From positions 1 to 64,000 of the forward strand of contig JBHOQS010000020.1 in assembly GCA_042408875.1 (NCBI GenBank): a DNA stretch of 64,000 bases, read 5' to 3'. The position numbers and the translations under genes were made by a program. Positions 7,523-16,230 of this stretch are shown here, piece after piece (positions within the stretch are counted from its first letter, which is position 1; the number at the start of each line of letters is the position of its first letter). The notes beneath the pieces are model-generated. The model was not told the origin of the DNA and made no database searches. It saw only the letters and a list, made by a program, of their open reading frames with translations. This DNA comes from JBHOQS01 sp042408875. Its GTDB lineage: Bacteria > Chloroflexota > UBA11872 > JBHOQS01.

Positions 7523-7850
7523 TTCGTACGACGTCCCGTGTGATGCAATGCGTCGTGCGTAATGCATGCCTCACTACCTACCATGGAACCAGTAGTCCGA
7601 CGTGTGATTAGTACTGGCATCTGTGTCTCATCAATGCATACATGCATCCGCATCATCGAGATCGTGTGCAAGCGTGCGTATGCTCGTCTCATTCCTGCGC
7701 ACCATGCATCCACATCACGTAGCAGGCAGTACACTGTTCCCCTCCGTCCCCTGCCTCGTTGCGCCCGGGCGCAGCCCGGCGTATAGTACTCCCCACAACG
7801 CCGTCACGCGTATGCATGACAGCCATACTGGAGATCAGGGGCCCACGCGA
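7523..7850. other. Gene-free stretch with repeated ATGCAT sites
   Basis: No coding sequence is supportable in these 328 bases. ATGCAT or ATGCATG occurs repeatedly (near 7562, 7634, 7643 and 7704). CGTACGACG and CGTCGTGCG near the left end could form an imperfect hairpin that might terminate transcription of the KaiC-like gene. An in-frame extension of the downstream thioesterase covers part of the stretch but lacks a ribosome binding site and conservation-like character. Confidence 0.5.
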
Positions 7851-8279
7851 ATGGCACAGCAAGCCCTGCCGACGCTGGCGCTCGGCGCCTCGTTTACGCT
7901 TGAGAGAGCGGTAACACCCGACCTGACCGCCGACCGCTTTGGCAATGCCGATGTGCACGTACTGGCCACGCCTGCCCTGGCTGGCCTCATGGAAGCGGCA
8001 GCGATCCACTGTGTCGCGCCGTTCCTCGCGCCGGGCCAGGGGACCGTCGGGACGCGCCTCGACCTCCAGCACCTGGCGCCGACGCCGGTCGGCCTGAGCG
8101 TGCAGATCACAGCCCGCCTCGTCGAGGTGGACCGCCGCCGCCTCGTCTTCGAGATCGAGGCGCGCGACGATCATGAGCGCATCGCCACCTGCCGGCATGA
8201 GCGCTTCATCGTCGAGCTCCAGCGCTTTCTCGAGCGCGCTCTGGTCAAGCAGCGAGGCAAGCCGGCGGAGACCGCCTGA
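7851..8279 (+). CDS. Hotdog-fold thioesterase (fluoroacetyl-CoA thioesterase-like)
   Basis: A 142-residue protein with the single hotdog domain of the FlK-like/4HBT thioesterases. Landmarks are VLATPALAGLMEAAAIHCVAPFL (about residues 36-58), the GTVGTRLDLQHLAPTPVG strand-helix region, and VFEIEARDDHERIATCRHERFIV near the C terminus. It probably cleaves short or modified acyl-CoA. The start was set at ATG 7851 behind an AGGGG stretch; an upstream in-frame ATG at 7812 has no ribosome binding site. It begins a four-gene set with an acyl-CoA ligase only 9 bases downstream. Confidence 0.8.
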   Translation: MAQQALPTLALGASFTLERAVTPDLTADRFGNADVHVLATPALAGLMEAAAIHCVAPFLAPGQGTVGTRLDLQHLAPTPVGLSVQITARLVEVDRRRLVFEIEARDDHERIATCRHERFIVELQRFLERALVKQRGKPAETA

Positions 8280-8288
8280 GGCGTACGT

Positions 8289-9860
8289 ATGCTACTGATC
8301 GGCGACATCCTGCGGCGAAATGCACTGGTCCGGCCTGACAAGGCCGCTATCCTGTTCGAGGATCAGGTCCTGAGCTTCGGTGAGCTGAATCGCCGCGCCA
8401 ATGCCCTCGCCCATGCGCTGCTGATGCGCTTGGGTGTGCGGCGCGGGGACCGTGTGGCCCTGCTCGACCGCAATTGCCCGGAATGGGTCGTCGCCTACTA
8501 TGCCGCGGCGAAGTGCGGGGCGATCCTGGTGCCGGTCAGCTTCTGGTATCGCGCTGGAGAGCTGGCGTATGCCATCAACAACTCCGAGAGTTGCGTGCTG
8601 CTGGCTGGCGAGCGCTTCGCGCCAGTGGTCGGCGAGGCCCGGCCGCACATGCCGTCGGTGCGGCACTACATCTGGCTGCGCCAGCGGCCTGCGGAGGCCG
8701 CCCCCGGCGACTGGACGGTGCCTGCGCTCGTGGAAGGCCTGCCGGATACAGAGCCGCAGGGGGCTCTCGCCGAGACCGACCCGCATATCATTCTCTACAC
8801 GAGCGGCACCACGGGCGCGCCCAAGGGCGCCGTGTTCAGCCATCGCGCCCACGTCCTGCATGCGGCCACCTTCGCCCTCTACATGCGCGCTGTGGAAGAA
8901 GATGTGTACCTGAACGTCTATCCCCTCTTCCACACCGGCGGCACCGACTGCGCCATTCTGCCGTATCACTATGTCGGCGCTACGGTGGGCCTGCTATGGG
9001 AGCCCCGGCCGGATCTGATCTTGCAGGCAATCGAGCGCTGGCGCGTGACGGCTATGATGGCGGTGCCTACGATCTGGACCCGTCTCCTGCAAGAGCTGGA
9101 GCAGCGCTCCTCTGATCTCTCCTCGCTGCGGCGGGTCATGGGCTCGTCGGACGCCATGCCGCGGCCGCTCCTGAAGCGCGTGGTTGAGACCTTCAAGGTG
9201 CCCTGGATCCAGACCTATGGCTTAACCGAGGGCGGCTGCATTCTCACCTACCTGGAACCGCCGGACCAGTTCCGCAAGATCGGCTCCTGCGGCCGGCCGC
9301 ACGTGCAGTGCGACCTGGCTGTGGTAGACCCGGATGGAAACGCGCTCCCTCCAGGCGAGATCGGCGAGGTGGTGGCACGCACCGAGCACGCCATGACCGA
9401 GTACTGGCGTAATCCGCAGCAGACGGCCGAGGCCTTCCGCGGCGGCTGGCTGCACACCGGCGACCTGGGCCGCCTCGATGAGGAGGGCTACCTCTACATC
9501 ACGGGCCGTCTCAAGGACATGATCATCAGCGGCGGTGAGAAGATCTACCCGGCCGAGGTGGAGCCGGTCCTGCTTCAGCATCCTGCCGTGAAGGAGTGCG
9601 CGATCATCGGCGTGCCCGACCCCGAGTGGGGCGAGGCGGTCATGGCTGTGATCGTCCCCCGCGAGGGGGCCGAGATCAATAAGGCCGAGATCGTGCAGTT
9701 TGTGCGCGAGCGGCTGGCCGGCTACAAGCGCCCGCGCTACGTCGAAGCCGTCGAGGCGCTGCCCAGGACGGCGGCCACGGGCAAGGTCCAGAAGGCCAAG
9801 CTGCGGGCGCACTTCAACCCGTTGGTTCAACAAGGACTGTGCACGCCGGTGGGCGCGTGA
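8289..9860 (+). CDS. AMP-forming acyl-CoA synthetase
   Basis: A 523-residue ANL-superfamily enzyme that adenylates a carboxylic acid and transfers it to coenzyme A. Motifs in order: P-loop YTSGTTGAPKG (about residues 170-180), adenine-binding YGLTEGG (about 310-316), TGDLGRLDEEGYLYITGRLKD (about 391-411) containing the hinge Asp/Arg, and the catalytic Lys in ATGKVQK (about 498). Length and motif order fit long-chain fatty acid or aromatic acid CoA ligases; the substrate cannot be read from sequence. It follows the thioesterase by 9 bases and precedes a MetE-like gene. Confidence 0.92.
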   Translation: MLLIGDILRRNALVRPDKAAILFEDQVLSFGELNRRANALAHALLMRLGVRRGDRVALLDRNCPEWVVAYYAAAKCGAILVPVSFWYRAGELAYAINNSESCVLLAGERFAPVVGEARPHMPSVRHYIWLRQRPAEAAPGDWTVPALVEGLPDTEPQGALAETDPHIILYTSGTTGAPKGAVFSHRAHVLHAATFALYMRAVEEDVYLNVYPLFHTGGTDCAILPYHYVGATVGLLWEPRPDLILQAIERWRVTAMMAVPTIWTRLLQELEQRSSDLSSLRRVMGSSDAMPRPLLKRVVETFKVPWIQTYGLTEGGCILTYLEPPDQFRKIGSCGRPHVQCDLAVVDPDGNALPPGEIGEVVARTEHAMTEYWRNPQQTAEAFRGGWLHTGDLGRLDEEGYLYITGRLKDMIISGGEKIYPAEVEPVLLQHPAVKECAIIGVPDPEWGEAVMAVIVPREGAEINKAEIVQFVRERLAGYKRPRYVEAVEALPRTAATGKVQKAKLRAHFNPLVQQGLCTPVGA

Positions 9861-9941
9861 GTCCCCGCGGGGGCTCAGGTCTATCCAGGTGTATGCCCGA
9901 GACAGTATACGCTCGAGACGAGGATGAGCAAGGAGCCACCG

Positions 9942-10991
9942 ATGGTTGCGCACGCAGGCATGCAGCCGTTACCCATCCTTCCGACCACGGTGATCGGCAG
10001 CCATGCCATTCCAGCGTGGCTGTGGACCGCACTGGAGGCGATCAAAGAGGGCAAGTACGGGGTGACCGACCAGCGCGAGACCTTCGACGACGCCGTGAAC
10101 GTGGCGATCCTCGACCAGGAGCGCGCCGGGGTAGACATCATCTCCGACGGCGAGATGCGCCGCTGGTACTTTGTGCAAAGCTTCTATGGCAAGATGGACG
10201 GCCTAGAGCCGGAGGAGCCCCTACGCAAGACCGGCGTATACGGCTACGATAGCGTGCCGCGGTACCATCCGGTGCGCCGCATCACCGTGCCCCACGGCCT
10301 GGGTATCGTCGAGGAATACAAGTACCTGCGCGCCCACACGACCCGGCGGACCAAAGCCACCTGCCCCGGACCACTTACCCTGACCATCCACATCCGCCTC
10401 AAGGACGACCGCGTCTACAAGGACCGGCTCGAGCTGGCCTGGGAGTTCGCCGAGGTGATCAACGCCGAACTCAAGGGCTTGGTCGACGCCGGCGCCGATT
10501 TCATCCAGATCGATGAGCCGTCGTACTCGATCATCCCGGGGACACTCAGCGACTACGTGCAGTTGTTCAACCGCGCCGTCGAGGGGGTGCGCGCCAAGAT
10601 CGCCTTGCACATCTGCTTCGGCAACCTGGCCAGCCGCCCCCGGGGCAAGCGCGAGTACTCCTGGATGTTCCCGGGCATCCTGGACGCCCGCTGCGACCAG
10701 TTCGTCCTCGAGTTCGCCAACCGTGAGCTGAACGAGATCGACTTGTGGAAGGCACACGGCATCGATCGCGAGCTGGGCGCCGGTCTGATCGACGTAAAGT
10801 CATTCTACGTCGAGACGCCGGAGGACGTGGCTGAGCGCATCCGCACCACGCTCAAGCATGTGCCGGCTGAGAAGGTGTATATCAACCCCGACTGTGGTTT
10901 CTTCCAAATCCCGCGTTGGCTGTGCCAGTTGAAACTACAGGCTATGGTCGAAGGGACGCGCATTGTACGTCGGGAGCTAGCCGGAGGCTGA
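9942..10991 (+). CDS. MetE C-terminal-domain-like methyltransferase
   Basis: A 349-residue protein matching only the catalytic (C-terminal) half of cobalamin-independent methionine synthase, the UROD/MetE-like barrel. The zinc ligand set is intact: H223 and C225 (LHICFGN), E257 (VLEFAN) and C318 (NPDCGF). Such single-domain MetE relatives transfer methyl groups to thiols or accept unusual methyl donors; several are not methionine synthases. The start is chosen at ATG 9942, preceded six bases earlier by AAGGAG; an ATG at 9924 is the alternative. Its place inside an acyl-CoA gene set suggests a substrate-specific demethylation or thiol methyl transfer, which is inference. Confidence 0.85.
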   Translation: MVAHAGMQPLPILPTTVIGSHAIPAWLWTALEAIKEGKYGVTDQRETFDDAVNVAILDQERAGVDIISDGEMRRWYFVQSFYGKMDGLEPEEPLRKTGVYGYDSVPRYHPVRRITVPHGLGIVEEYKYLRAHTTRRTKATCPGPLTLTIHIRLKDDRVYKDRLELAWEFAEVINAELKGLVDAGADFIQIDEPSYSIIPGTLSDYVQLFNRAVEGVRAKIALHICFGNLASRPRGKREYSWMFPGILDARCDQFVLEFANRELNEIDLWKAHGIDRELGAGLIDVKSFYVETPEDVAERIRTTLKHVPAEKVYINPDCGFFQIPRWLCQLKLQAMVEGTRIVRRELAGG

Positions 10992-11011
10992 ACAGGCCCC
11001 GGGTCACCTGA

Positions 11012-11515
11012 GTGACCATAATCATCAACGGGCAAGAACGAAAAACGAGCGTACCGGAGCACCGCGTGAGAGGGCGCCTGTACGACGAATGGGAGCCGGG
11101 CCAGGTGCTGGAGACGCCTGGCCGCACCATCACTGAGGCCGACCTGGTGCTCTTCGCCGGCCTGAGCGGGGACCACCATCCCCTGCACAGCGACGCCGAG
11201 TACGCGGCACGAACGGAGTTCGGCGGCCGGGTGGCGCACGGACTGCTCGGCCTGGCTATCTGCTTCGGGCTGCTCTCTCGTCTGGGCCTCTTCGAGGAGG
11301 GCCTGATCGCCCACCTCGGCGTGCAGGACTGGCGCTTCCTGGCGCCCGTGCGTCCCGGCGACACCGTGCGCGCCCGTGCCACGGTGGCTGAGAAGCGCCT
11401 TACCGCCAGGCCGGACCGTGGCCTGGTCATCTTCGACGTCGAACTTCTTAACCAGCACGGGCAGACCGTCCAGCGCGGCCGCCACGTCCTGCTATTCAGG
11501 GGAGGTGGGACATAG
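11012..11515 (+). CDS. MaoC-like (R)-specific enoyl-CoA hydratase/dehydratase
   Basis: The 167-residue protein is a single hotdog domain of the MaoC type. The hydratase-2 motif is visible as FAGLSGDHHPLHSDAEYA (about residues 48-65), containing the catalytic Asp and His, followed by GGRVAHGLL. It would hydrate an enoyl-CoA or a related thioester. GTG 11012 is the annotated start; GTG 11066, behind GGAG, is an equally possible start that removes a weakly conserved leader. It follows the MetE-like gene by 20 bases and ends 26 bases before a convergent response regulator. Confidence 0.85.
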   Translation: MTIIINGQERKTSVPEHRVRGRLYDEWEPGQVLETPGRTITEADLVLFAGLSGDHHPLHSDAEYAARTEFGGRVAHGLLGLAICFGLLSRLGLFEEGLIAHLGVQDWRFLAPVRPGDTVRARATVAEKRLTARPDRGLVIFDVELLNQHGQTVQRGRHVLLFRGGGT

Positions 11516-11541
11516 ACATCCTACGTCCTGCCCGGGCCTGC

Positions 11542-12255
11542 TTAGCTCTCCGGCATGAGGATGCCGCGACGCAGGGCGTAACGCACCAGCTCCGCCCGGC
11601 TGTGCAGGTCGAGCTTATCCATGATGTGGGCGCGGTGGGTCTCCACGGTCTTCGGGCTAAGGAAGAGCTTGTCGGCGATCTCCTGGGTGGTATAGCCCTC
11701 GGCAATGTACTTTAGCACCTCGCGCTCGCGCTCGGTCAGCACGTCGAGGCGCGCCTTCTCCGGCCCGATGGTCCCCTCGCGTACTCGCTGGAGATAGTCA
11801 CGCACGAGCAGCTGCGCCACCTCTGGGTAGAGGAATGTCTGGCCACGGTGCACCGCCCGGATAGCATCCACCAGCTCCTGGTCGGCCGCCTTCTTGAGCA
11901 CGTAGCCGGAGCCGCCGGCCTGAAGTACCTGGAATAGGTACTCTTCGTTCGCATGCATGGTCAGCACGAGCACTTTGGTGTCCGGGCACTGCTTGCGCAG
12001 CCGCCGCGTCGCCTCCAGGCCGTTCATCCCCGGCATCGAGATATCCATCACCACGACATCCGGCTGGAGCTGGCGCGCCTTCTCCAGCGCCTCCTCGCCG
12101 GTCGCCGCCTCGCCGACCACTGTCATGTCCGGCTCAGCGTTCAGGAGCAGGCGCAGGCCGGCCCGCAGCACGGCATGGTCGTCCGCGAGCAGGATCCGAA
12201 TGTTGCCCGGCGGGGCGTCCTTCGGTGCCTCCGAGTGGGGTACGTGCGTCGCCAT
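11542..12255 (-). CDS. NarL/FixJ-type response regulator
   Basis: A 237-residue regulator with a receiver domain (about residues 18-135; acidic pocket D25-D26, phosphoacceptor D71 in VVVMDISMPGMNG, Lys in YVLKKAA) and a C-terminal LuxR/GerE helix-turn-helix (LTEREREVLKYIAEGYTTQEIADKLFLSPKTVETHRAHIMDKL). No histidine kinase is adjacent, so it is an orphan in this window. The ATG is preceded by AGGAGGG. An extended -10 candidate, TGCTACAAT on the minus strand, lies at about 12279-12287. Targets are unknown; the neighbouring acyl-CoA genes are candidates. Confidence 0.93.
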   Translation of the reverse strand: MATHVPHSEAPKDAPPGNIRILLADDHAVLRAGLRLLLNAEPDMTVVGEAATGEEALEKARQLQPDVVVMDISMPGMNGLEATRRLRKQCPDTKVLVLTMHANEEYLFQVLQAGGSGYVLKKAADQELVDAIRAVHRGQTFLYPEVAQLLVRDYLQRVREGTIGPEKARLDVLTEREREVLKYIAEGYTTQEIADKLFLSPKTVETHRAHIMDKLDLHSRAELVRYALRRGILMPES

Positions 12256-12390
12256 CGAGAGCCCTCCTGTTCACACAGATTGTAGCATGCCTGCGCACAC
12301 GCTCCAGCAGTGGACGTTGCATAGCGCGCTGTCACGGAGTATCGTGTACCCTCTTGGAGGCACCGTGCGCCGCCATGTGTACTTTGCGTG

Positions 12391-12479
12391 CCTTGTGTAC
12401 CTATGGACCTTGTATACCTTATGGGCCTTGTGAGCCTTGTGGACCTTGTGAGCCTTGTGAGCCTTGTGAGCCTTGTGGA
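12391..12479 (+). repeat. Tandem 9-bp repeat, about ten units of CCTTGTGAG
   Basis: Ten consecutive, slightly diverged units fit the 9-base pattern CCTTGTGAG (variants include CCTTGTGGA and CCTTATGGG; one unit is 8 bases). The last six are nearly identical. The array lies in the 316-base gap between the response regulator and the FAH-family gene. The unit length keeps all reading frames open, which creates spurious repetitive open frames. It may be a variable-number repeat or a cluster of regulator sites. Confidence 0.8.
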
Positions 12480-12571
12480 ACTATGGTTAGGAGACTCACG
12501 GCCACATTTCCCTGCGCGAGGCCAGGATGTGAGTAGGATGCATGAGCAGGATAGATTAGGAGGCAACCGGC

Positions 12572-13501
12572 ATGCGACTGGTCACCGCTGAGATCCAGGG
12601 GCGCCTGATCGTGGGCGCTGTCGAGGGCGAGACGGTCGTCCACCTTGCCGATGCCGCCCGCGCCGCGGGCCGGGTGGTCGAGCACATGTTTGATACGATG
12701 GTGGCGCTGCTGGAGGCCGGCGAGCGCGCCCTGGATACGGCGCGCGCTGCGCTCGACTTCGCTGCCCAGCGGCCGGAGGGGCCGTGGTGCACGCCCCTGA
12801 GCGCCGCACGCCTGCGGGCGCCGGTGCCCACTCCACCCAAGATCTTTGCCCTGGCTGGCAACTATGCCGAGCATATCCGTGAGGGTGGCGGCCAGCCGCC
12901 GGCAAAGAGCACGACTGTGCCCCAGGTGTTCATCAAGCCAGTGACGGTTATTGTTGGCCCAGGCGATCCCGTACGTATCCCCGGCGGGGTCTGCACGGAC
13001 GTGGACTACGAGGGTGAGCTCGGCGTGGTGATCGGGCGTCGTGGCAAACACATCCCCGCAGCCAGCGCCCTCGAGTACGTGGCCGGCTACCTGAATTTCA
13101 ACGACATCTCGGGACGCAGCTTACACATCACTGTCCCGCGCGAGAGCACACCCCGCACGGCCTTCTTCGACTGGCTGAACGGCAAGTGGTTCGATACCTT
13201 CGGGCCGATTGGGCCGTACCTGGTGACGCGGGATGAGGTCCCGAACCCACAGGCGCTGACATTACAGACGCGGGTTAACGGTGAGGTGCGCCAGCATGCC
13301 TCAACCGGCGACATGATCTTCGGCGTGGCCGAGATCATCGAGTGGATCTCCCAGTTCGTGACACTGCAGCCCGGCGACATCATCGCCACCGGCACGCCGT
13401 CTGGCGTGGGCGTGGCCACCGGCCGGCTGCTCCAGCCCGGCGATGTGGTCGAGGTTGAGATCACCGGCCTGGGCGTGTTGCGCAACCCGGTCGAGGCTTA
13501 G
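12572..13501 (+). CDS. Fumarylacetoacetate hydrolase family protein
   Basis: A 309-residue FAH-superfamily enzyme, the fold used for C-C bond hydrolysis or decarboxylation of beta-diketo acids such as 2-hydroxyhepta-dienoate dioate. Metal ligands are visible in DYEGEL (residues 145-150), with the preceding Lys in VFIKP and the Asp in NDISGRS. TGTPSGVGVA and PGDVVEVEITGLG mark the C-terminal part. The N-terminal 70 residues form the small domain common to this subgroup. The ATG follows TAGGAGGCAACCGGC. It stands alone, next to the acyl-CoA group, and may belong to aromatic or amino acid breakdown. Confidence 0.9.
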   Translation: MRLVTAEIQGRLIVGAVEGETVVHLADAARAAGRVVEHMFDTMVALLEAGERALDTARAALDFAAQRPEGPWCTPLSAARLRAPVPTPPKIFALAGNYAEHIREGGGQPPAKSTTVPQVFIKPVTVIVGPGDPVRIPGGVCTDVDYEGELGVVIGRRGKHIPAASALEYVAGYLNFNDISGRSLHITVPRESTPRTAFFDWLNGKWFDTFGPIGPYLVTRDEVPNPQALTLQTRVNGEVRQHASTGDMIFGVAEIIEWISQFVTLQPGDIIATGTPSGVGVATGRLLQPGDVVEVEITGLGVLRNPVEA

Positions 13502-13645
13502 CGCATTCGGGCGGGCATGCTTCCACATGATTTGCCCAGGGCACCGGTGTCACACTGGACCGCAGCGGGGCGCACCATCTTTCGCCCCCCCCTGCGTGGG
13601 CTGTCTCTGCATCACCGGCGGGCGAGAGCTGCTTGGCGCAGCGTC

Positions 13646-15067
13646 TCAGCGGCGCATGGCATGATGGGACCGCCCGGTGGCGCCCTCGAGGGCGTGCAGC
13701 AGTGCCTGGCGCTGGAGGGGCTGGAGCTCACGCAAACGGGCGATCTCCGTGGCCAGCGCATCCACTGCCTCCGGGCAGGCGCCGGCCAGCCAGAGCATCA
13801 GCTCGGCCCACACGGCGCGGATCCGCTCGCGCCTGGCCACATCAGGCCACCAGTGCAGGTACGCTGCCAGCCTGGCCGGCTCGCCCGGTGGCGGCGCTTG
13901 CTCGCTCGCGCCTACTAGGGCCAGCGAGAGGGTCTGGTAGCGAGCCAGCAGTTGCCGCGCGAAGGTCAGGTAGCGCGGCGAGTCGGCGCCGTTGACGTTC
14001 GCTCGCAGGAGCGCCATGGCCGCCAGATAATACAGGGCAGCATCGCGCGCCGGCTCGTCGCTGGCCGCCAGCCCATCGACGTATACCCGGCCAGCGAGGG
14101 TCTGCAACACAGCGGCGCGCCCAGCGCTGTAGGCGATTAGGTGGTGGACAAGCTGCCGGCGCATCGCCGTGGCCGCCTGGCCATCGCCGCGGTGCAGTGC
14201 GCTCAGCGCGCTGGCGACCTCCGCTGCAGCCAGCAAGCTGAGCTGGTGCGGCGACGGCGCTGCCGTGACCAACGCGGTGCCGCGGCTTCCAGGCTGTGCG
14301 GCTCCAGCGCCGGGCTCACGGAGCCGCAGCGACAGGATGCCCTGCAGGTCAGCAGTCAAGCGGGCGCCCCACGGGGTCAGCGGATCCAGGCCGGCCAGTT
14401 CCTGGAGGAGCTCTGCCGCGCGCGGGCGCCCGCCGCGCAAAGCAGGGGACGTCTGTCGCAGCACGGGCCGGAGGCGGCGCCAGTCCGGCCGGCGTCCCGC
14501 CGCACGCCGCAGCGAAGCCGGTGAGGAGCGCACCCAGTCCAGCAGCCAGATCCCTGCTCCGGCGGCAAGCAGCGCTCCTCCCACCGCACCCCCTGCCCAG
14601 CCGGGCAGCCCCCACCCGCCAGAGACACTGGCCGCCTCGAGCCGTGCCCTGGTCAGCGTCAGCGGCCGCGCCGAGAGCGGCGCGCCCTGCGACGGATAGA
14701 TGATCGCCTCAATCCGGACGGTGCGCGGCGAATTCGGCTGTGTCAGCCGGTGCTGCTCCTGGCGCAGCGCATACGTCGCCGGACTGCCGGACGCCACGGG
14801 GAATCGATCCGCCAGGGCACCGTCCACGTAGAGCTCGGCAGTGCCGGCAGCATGCGCGCGCACGGCGATCCAGGCTGCGCCCGACTGCCGGTCGTAGCGC
14901 TCCAGCCGGAGCTGCACGCCGGGACTCCAGGGCAACGACAGGCCGGCAGATGTCACCAGCCAGACGGCCAGCACGATGATGCCCAGGCCGCTCAGCGAAA
15001 CCGCCAGGGTGTCCCGGCCCGGCCGCCGGATCTGGCGCAGGACACGCGGCCATGAGATCCTGCTCAC
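13646..15067 (-). CDS. Hypothetical two-TM membrane protein coupled to a glycosyltransferase
   Basis: A 473-residue protein I do not recognise. It has an N-terminal membrane helix (LSGLGIIVLAVWLVTSAGL, about residues 25-43), an extracytoplasmic beta-rich segment of about 100 residues, a second membrane helix (about 160-178), then a long Ala/Leu/Arg-rich helical region likely in the cytoplasm. Its GTG start overlaps the TGA stop of the upstream glycosyltransferase by four bases (GTGA), so translation is coupled. A role in assembly or regulation of the glycan locus is inferred from that coupling only. Confidence 0.7.
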   Translation of the reverse strand: MSRISWPRVLRQIRRPGRDTLAVSLSGLGIIVLAVWLVTSAGLSLPWSPGVQLRLERYDRQSGAAWIAVRAHAAGTAELYVDGALADRFPVASGSPATYALRQEQHRLTQPNSPRTVRIEAIIYPSQGAPLSARPLTLTRARLEAASVSGGWGLPGWAGGAVGGALLAAGAGIWLLDWVRSSPASLRRAAGRRPDWRRLRPVLRQTSPALRGGRPRAAELLQELAGLDPLTPWGARLTADLQGILSLRLREPGAGAAQPGSRGTALVTAAPSPHQLSLLAAAEVASALSALHRGDGQAATAMRRQLVHHLIAYSAGRAAVLQTLAGRVYVDGLAASDEPARDAALYYLAAMALLRANVNGADSPRYLTFARQLLARYQTLSLALVGASEQAPPPGEPARLAAYLHWWPDVARRERIRAVWAELMLWLAGACPEAVDALATEIARLRELQPLQRQALLHALEGATGRSHHAMRR

Positions 15068-16230
15068 ACCGGCCTCCTGTCTACGTGCCCGCCTGCGGCA
15101 GCGCGGAGGACCGCCTCGATCCTCGGCATCACCATGCGGATATCATACCGTTCCAGGGCCAGCCGGCGCGCCGTCTCGCCCAGCCGGGCCCGTCGAGACC
15201 CGTCGCCCAGCAGCCCCAGCATCGCCTGCGCCAGCGCCTCAACGTCGCCCGGCGGCACCAGCACGCCGGCGTCCGGATGATCGATAATCTCCAGCACGCC
15301 GCCGGCCGCGGTGGCGATGACTGGCCGGCCGGCAGCCATGGCCTCGATCACCACGATGCCGAATGGCTCGGGCCGCACCGAGGCGTGCACGAATACGTCC
15401 ATTGCCGCCAGATGCTCGGGCACATCGGTGCGGTTCAGCCGAATGGCTAGCTGCTCGCGCAGCCCCAGTTCGGCCGCCCTACGCTCTAGCAAGGCGGCGT
15501 AGTCACCATAGCCAGCGAGCGTTGAGCCGACCAGGAGAAAGCGCGCCTGGGGACAGGCTTGTGCCACACGTGCGCACGCCTCCAGGAAGCGATCTGGCCC
15601 TTTCCAGGGCACCAGGCGGCCCACGAAGCCGGCCACCGGCGCATCCGGGGCAAAGCCACACTCCCGACGCACACGCTCGCCGGAGAGATCCGGCCGAAAT
15701 CGGGCCAGGTCAATCCCGTTATAGATCGTGTGCACGCGGCTGCGACACCACGTGGGAAAGCGGCGGCGCACCGTCTCTGAGCTCACGATGATCCGCGCCG
15801 CCAGCGCGCCCGCGGTGTGGTACAGCAGACTCGCCACCGGCCGCGGCCGGTCGTAGAGCTCACCGCTGTGCAGGACACACGGCCGGCCGGCCAGCCTCGC
15901 TGCCAGCGCGCCAGGCAGGGCAAGTAGTGAGTTACAGTAGACGAGGTCGATGCGGGCCCGGCGGAGGTATGCGACCAGGCGGCCGGCCGCGCGCATGCTG
16001 GCGGCCAGCTGGCAGAACTGCTGCCGCGGCGGGCTACGCCTGCCGGGTAGGCGTAGCGGGAGGTACCGAACCTCGACCCCGAGAGCATGGTAGGTCGCGT
16101 CGAGCGGGCCAGGCTGTGGCAGCACCACCACCGGCTCGAAGGCGGCGCGGTCGATCGCCCGCAGCATCGTGACGAGGTCGGTGTCGGTGCCGCCCAATTC
16201 CGCGGTGGCGTTGAGGCATAGAATGCGCAT
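15064..16230 (-). CDS. GT4-family glycosyltransferase
   Basis: A 388-residue GT-B enzyme: N-terminal Rossmann domain starting MRILCLNATAELGGTDTD, hinge with VAGFVGRLVPWKGPD, and the C-terminal nucleotide-sugar site with RPEPFGIVVIEAMAAG (E-x7-E) followed by GGVLEI. It transfers a hexose-type sugar from a nucleotide donor with retention. I start it at ATG 16230 because the 50 extra upstream codons are repeats of ACG/GTC-type low-complexity sequence and precede a typical GT4 first strand. It is the first gene of a leftward pair diverging from hddA. Confidence 0.9.
   Translation of the reverse strand: MRILCLNATAELGGTDTDLVTMLRAIDRAAFEPVVVLPQPGPLDATYHALGVEVRYLPLRLPGRRSPPRQQFCQLAASMRAAGRLVAYLRRARIDLVYCNSLLALPGALAARLAGRPCVLHSGELYDRPRPVASLLYHTAGALAARIIVSSETVRRRFPTWCRSRVHTIYNGIDLARFRPDLSGERVRRECGFAPDAPVAGFVGRLVPWKGPDRFLEACARVAQACPQARFLLVGSTLAGYGDYAALLERRAAELGLREQLAIRLNRTDVPEHLAAMDVFVHASVRPEPFGIVVIEAMAAGRPVIATAAGGVLEIIDHPDAGVLVPPGDVEALAQAMLGLLGDGSRRARLGETARRLALERYDIRMVMPRIEAVLRAAAGGHVDRRPV

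Noticed and set aside
12391..12479. CRISPR-like array
   Set aside because: Units are contiguous 9-mers without spacers; a tandem repeat, not a CRISPR.
12388..12591. Repetitive open frame (Leu-Val-Ser-Leu) over the 9-bp array
   Set aside because: The 9-base period keeps frames open automatically; no ribosome binding site or domain.
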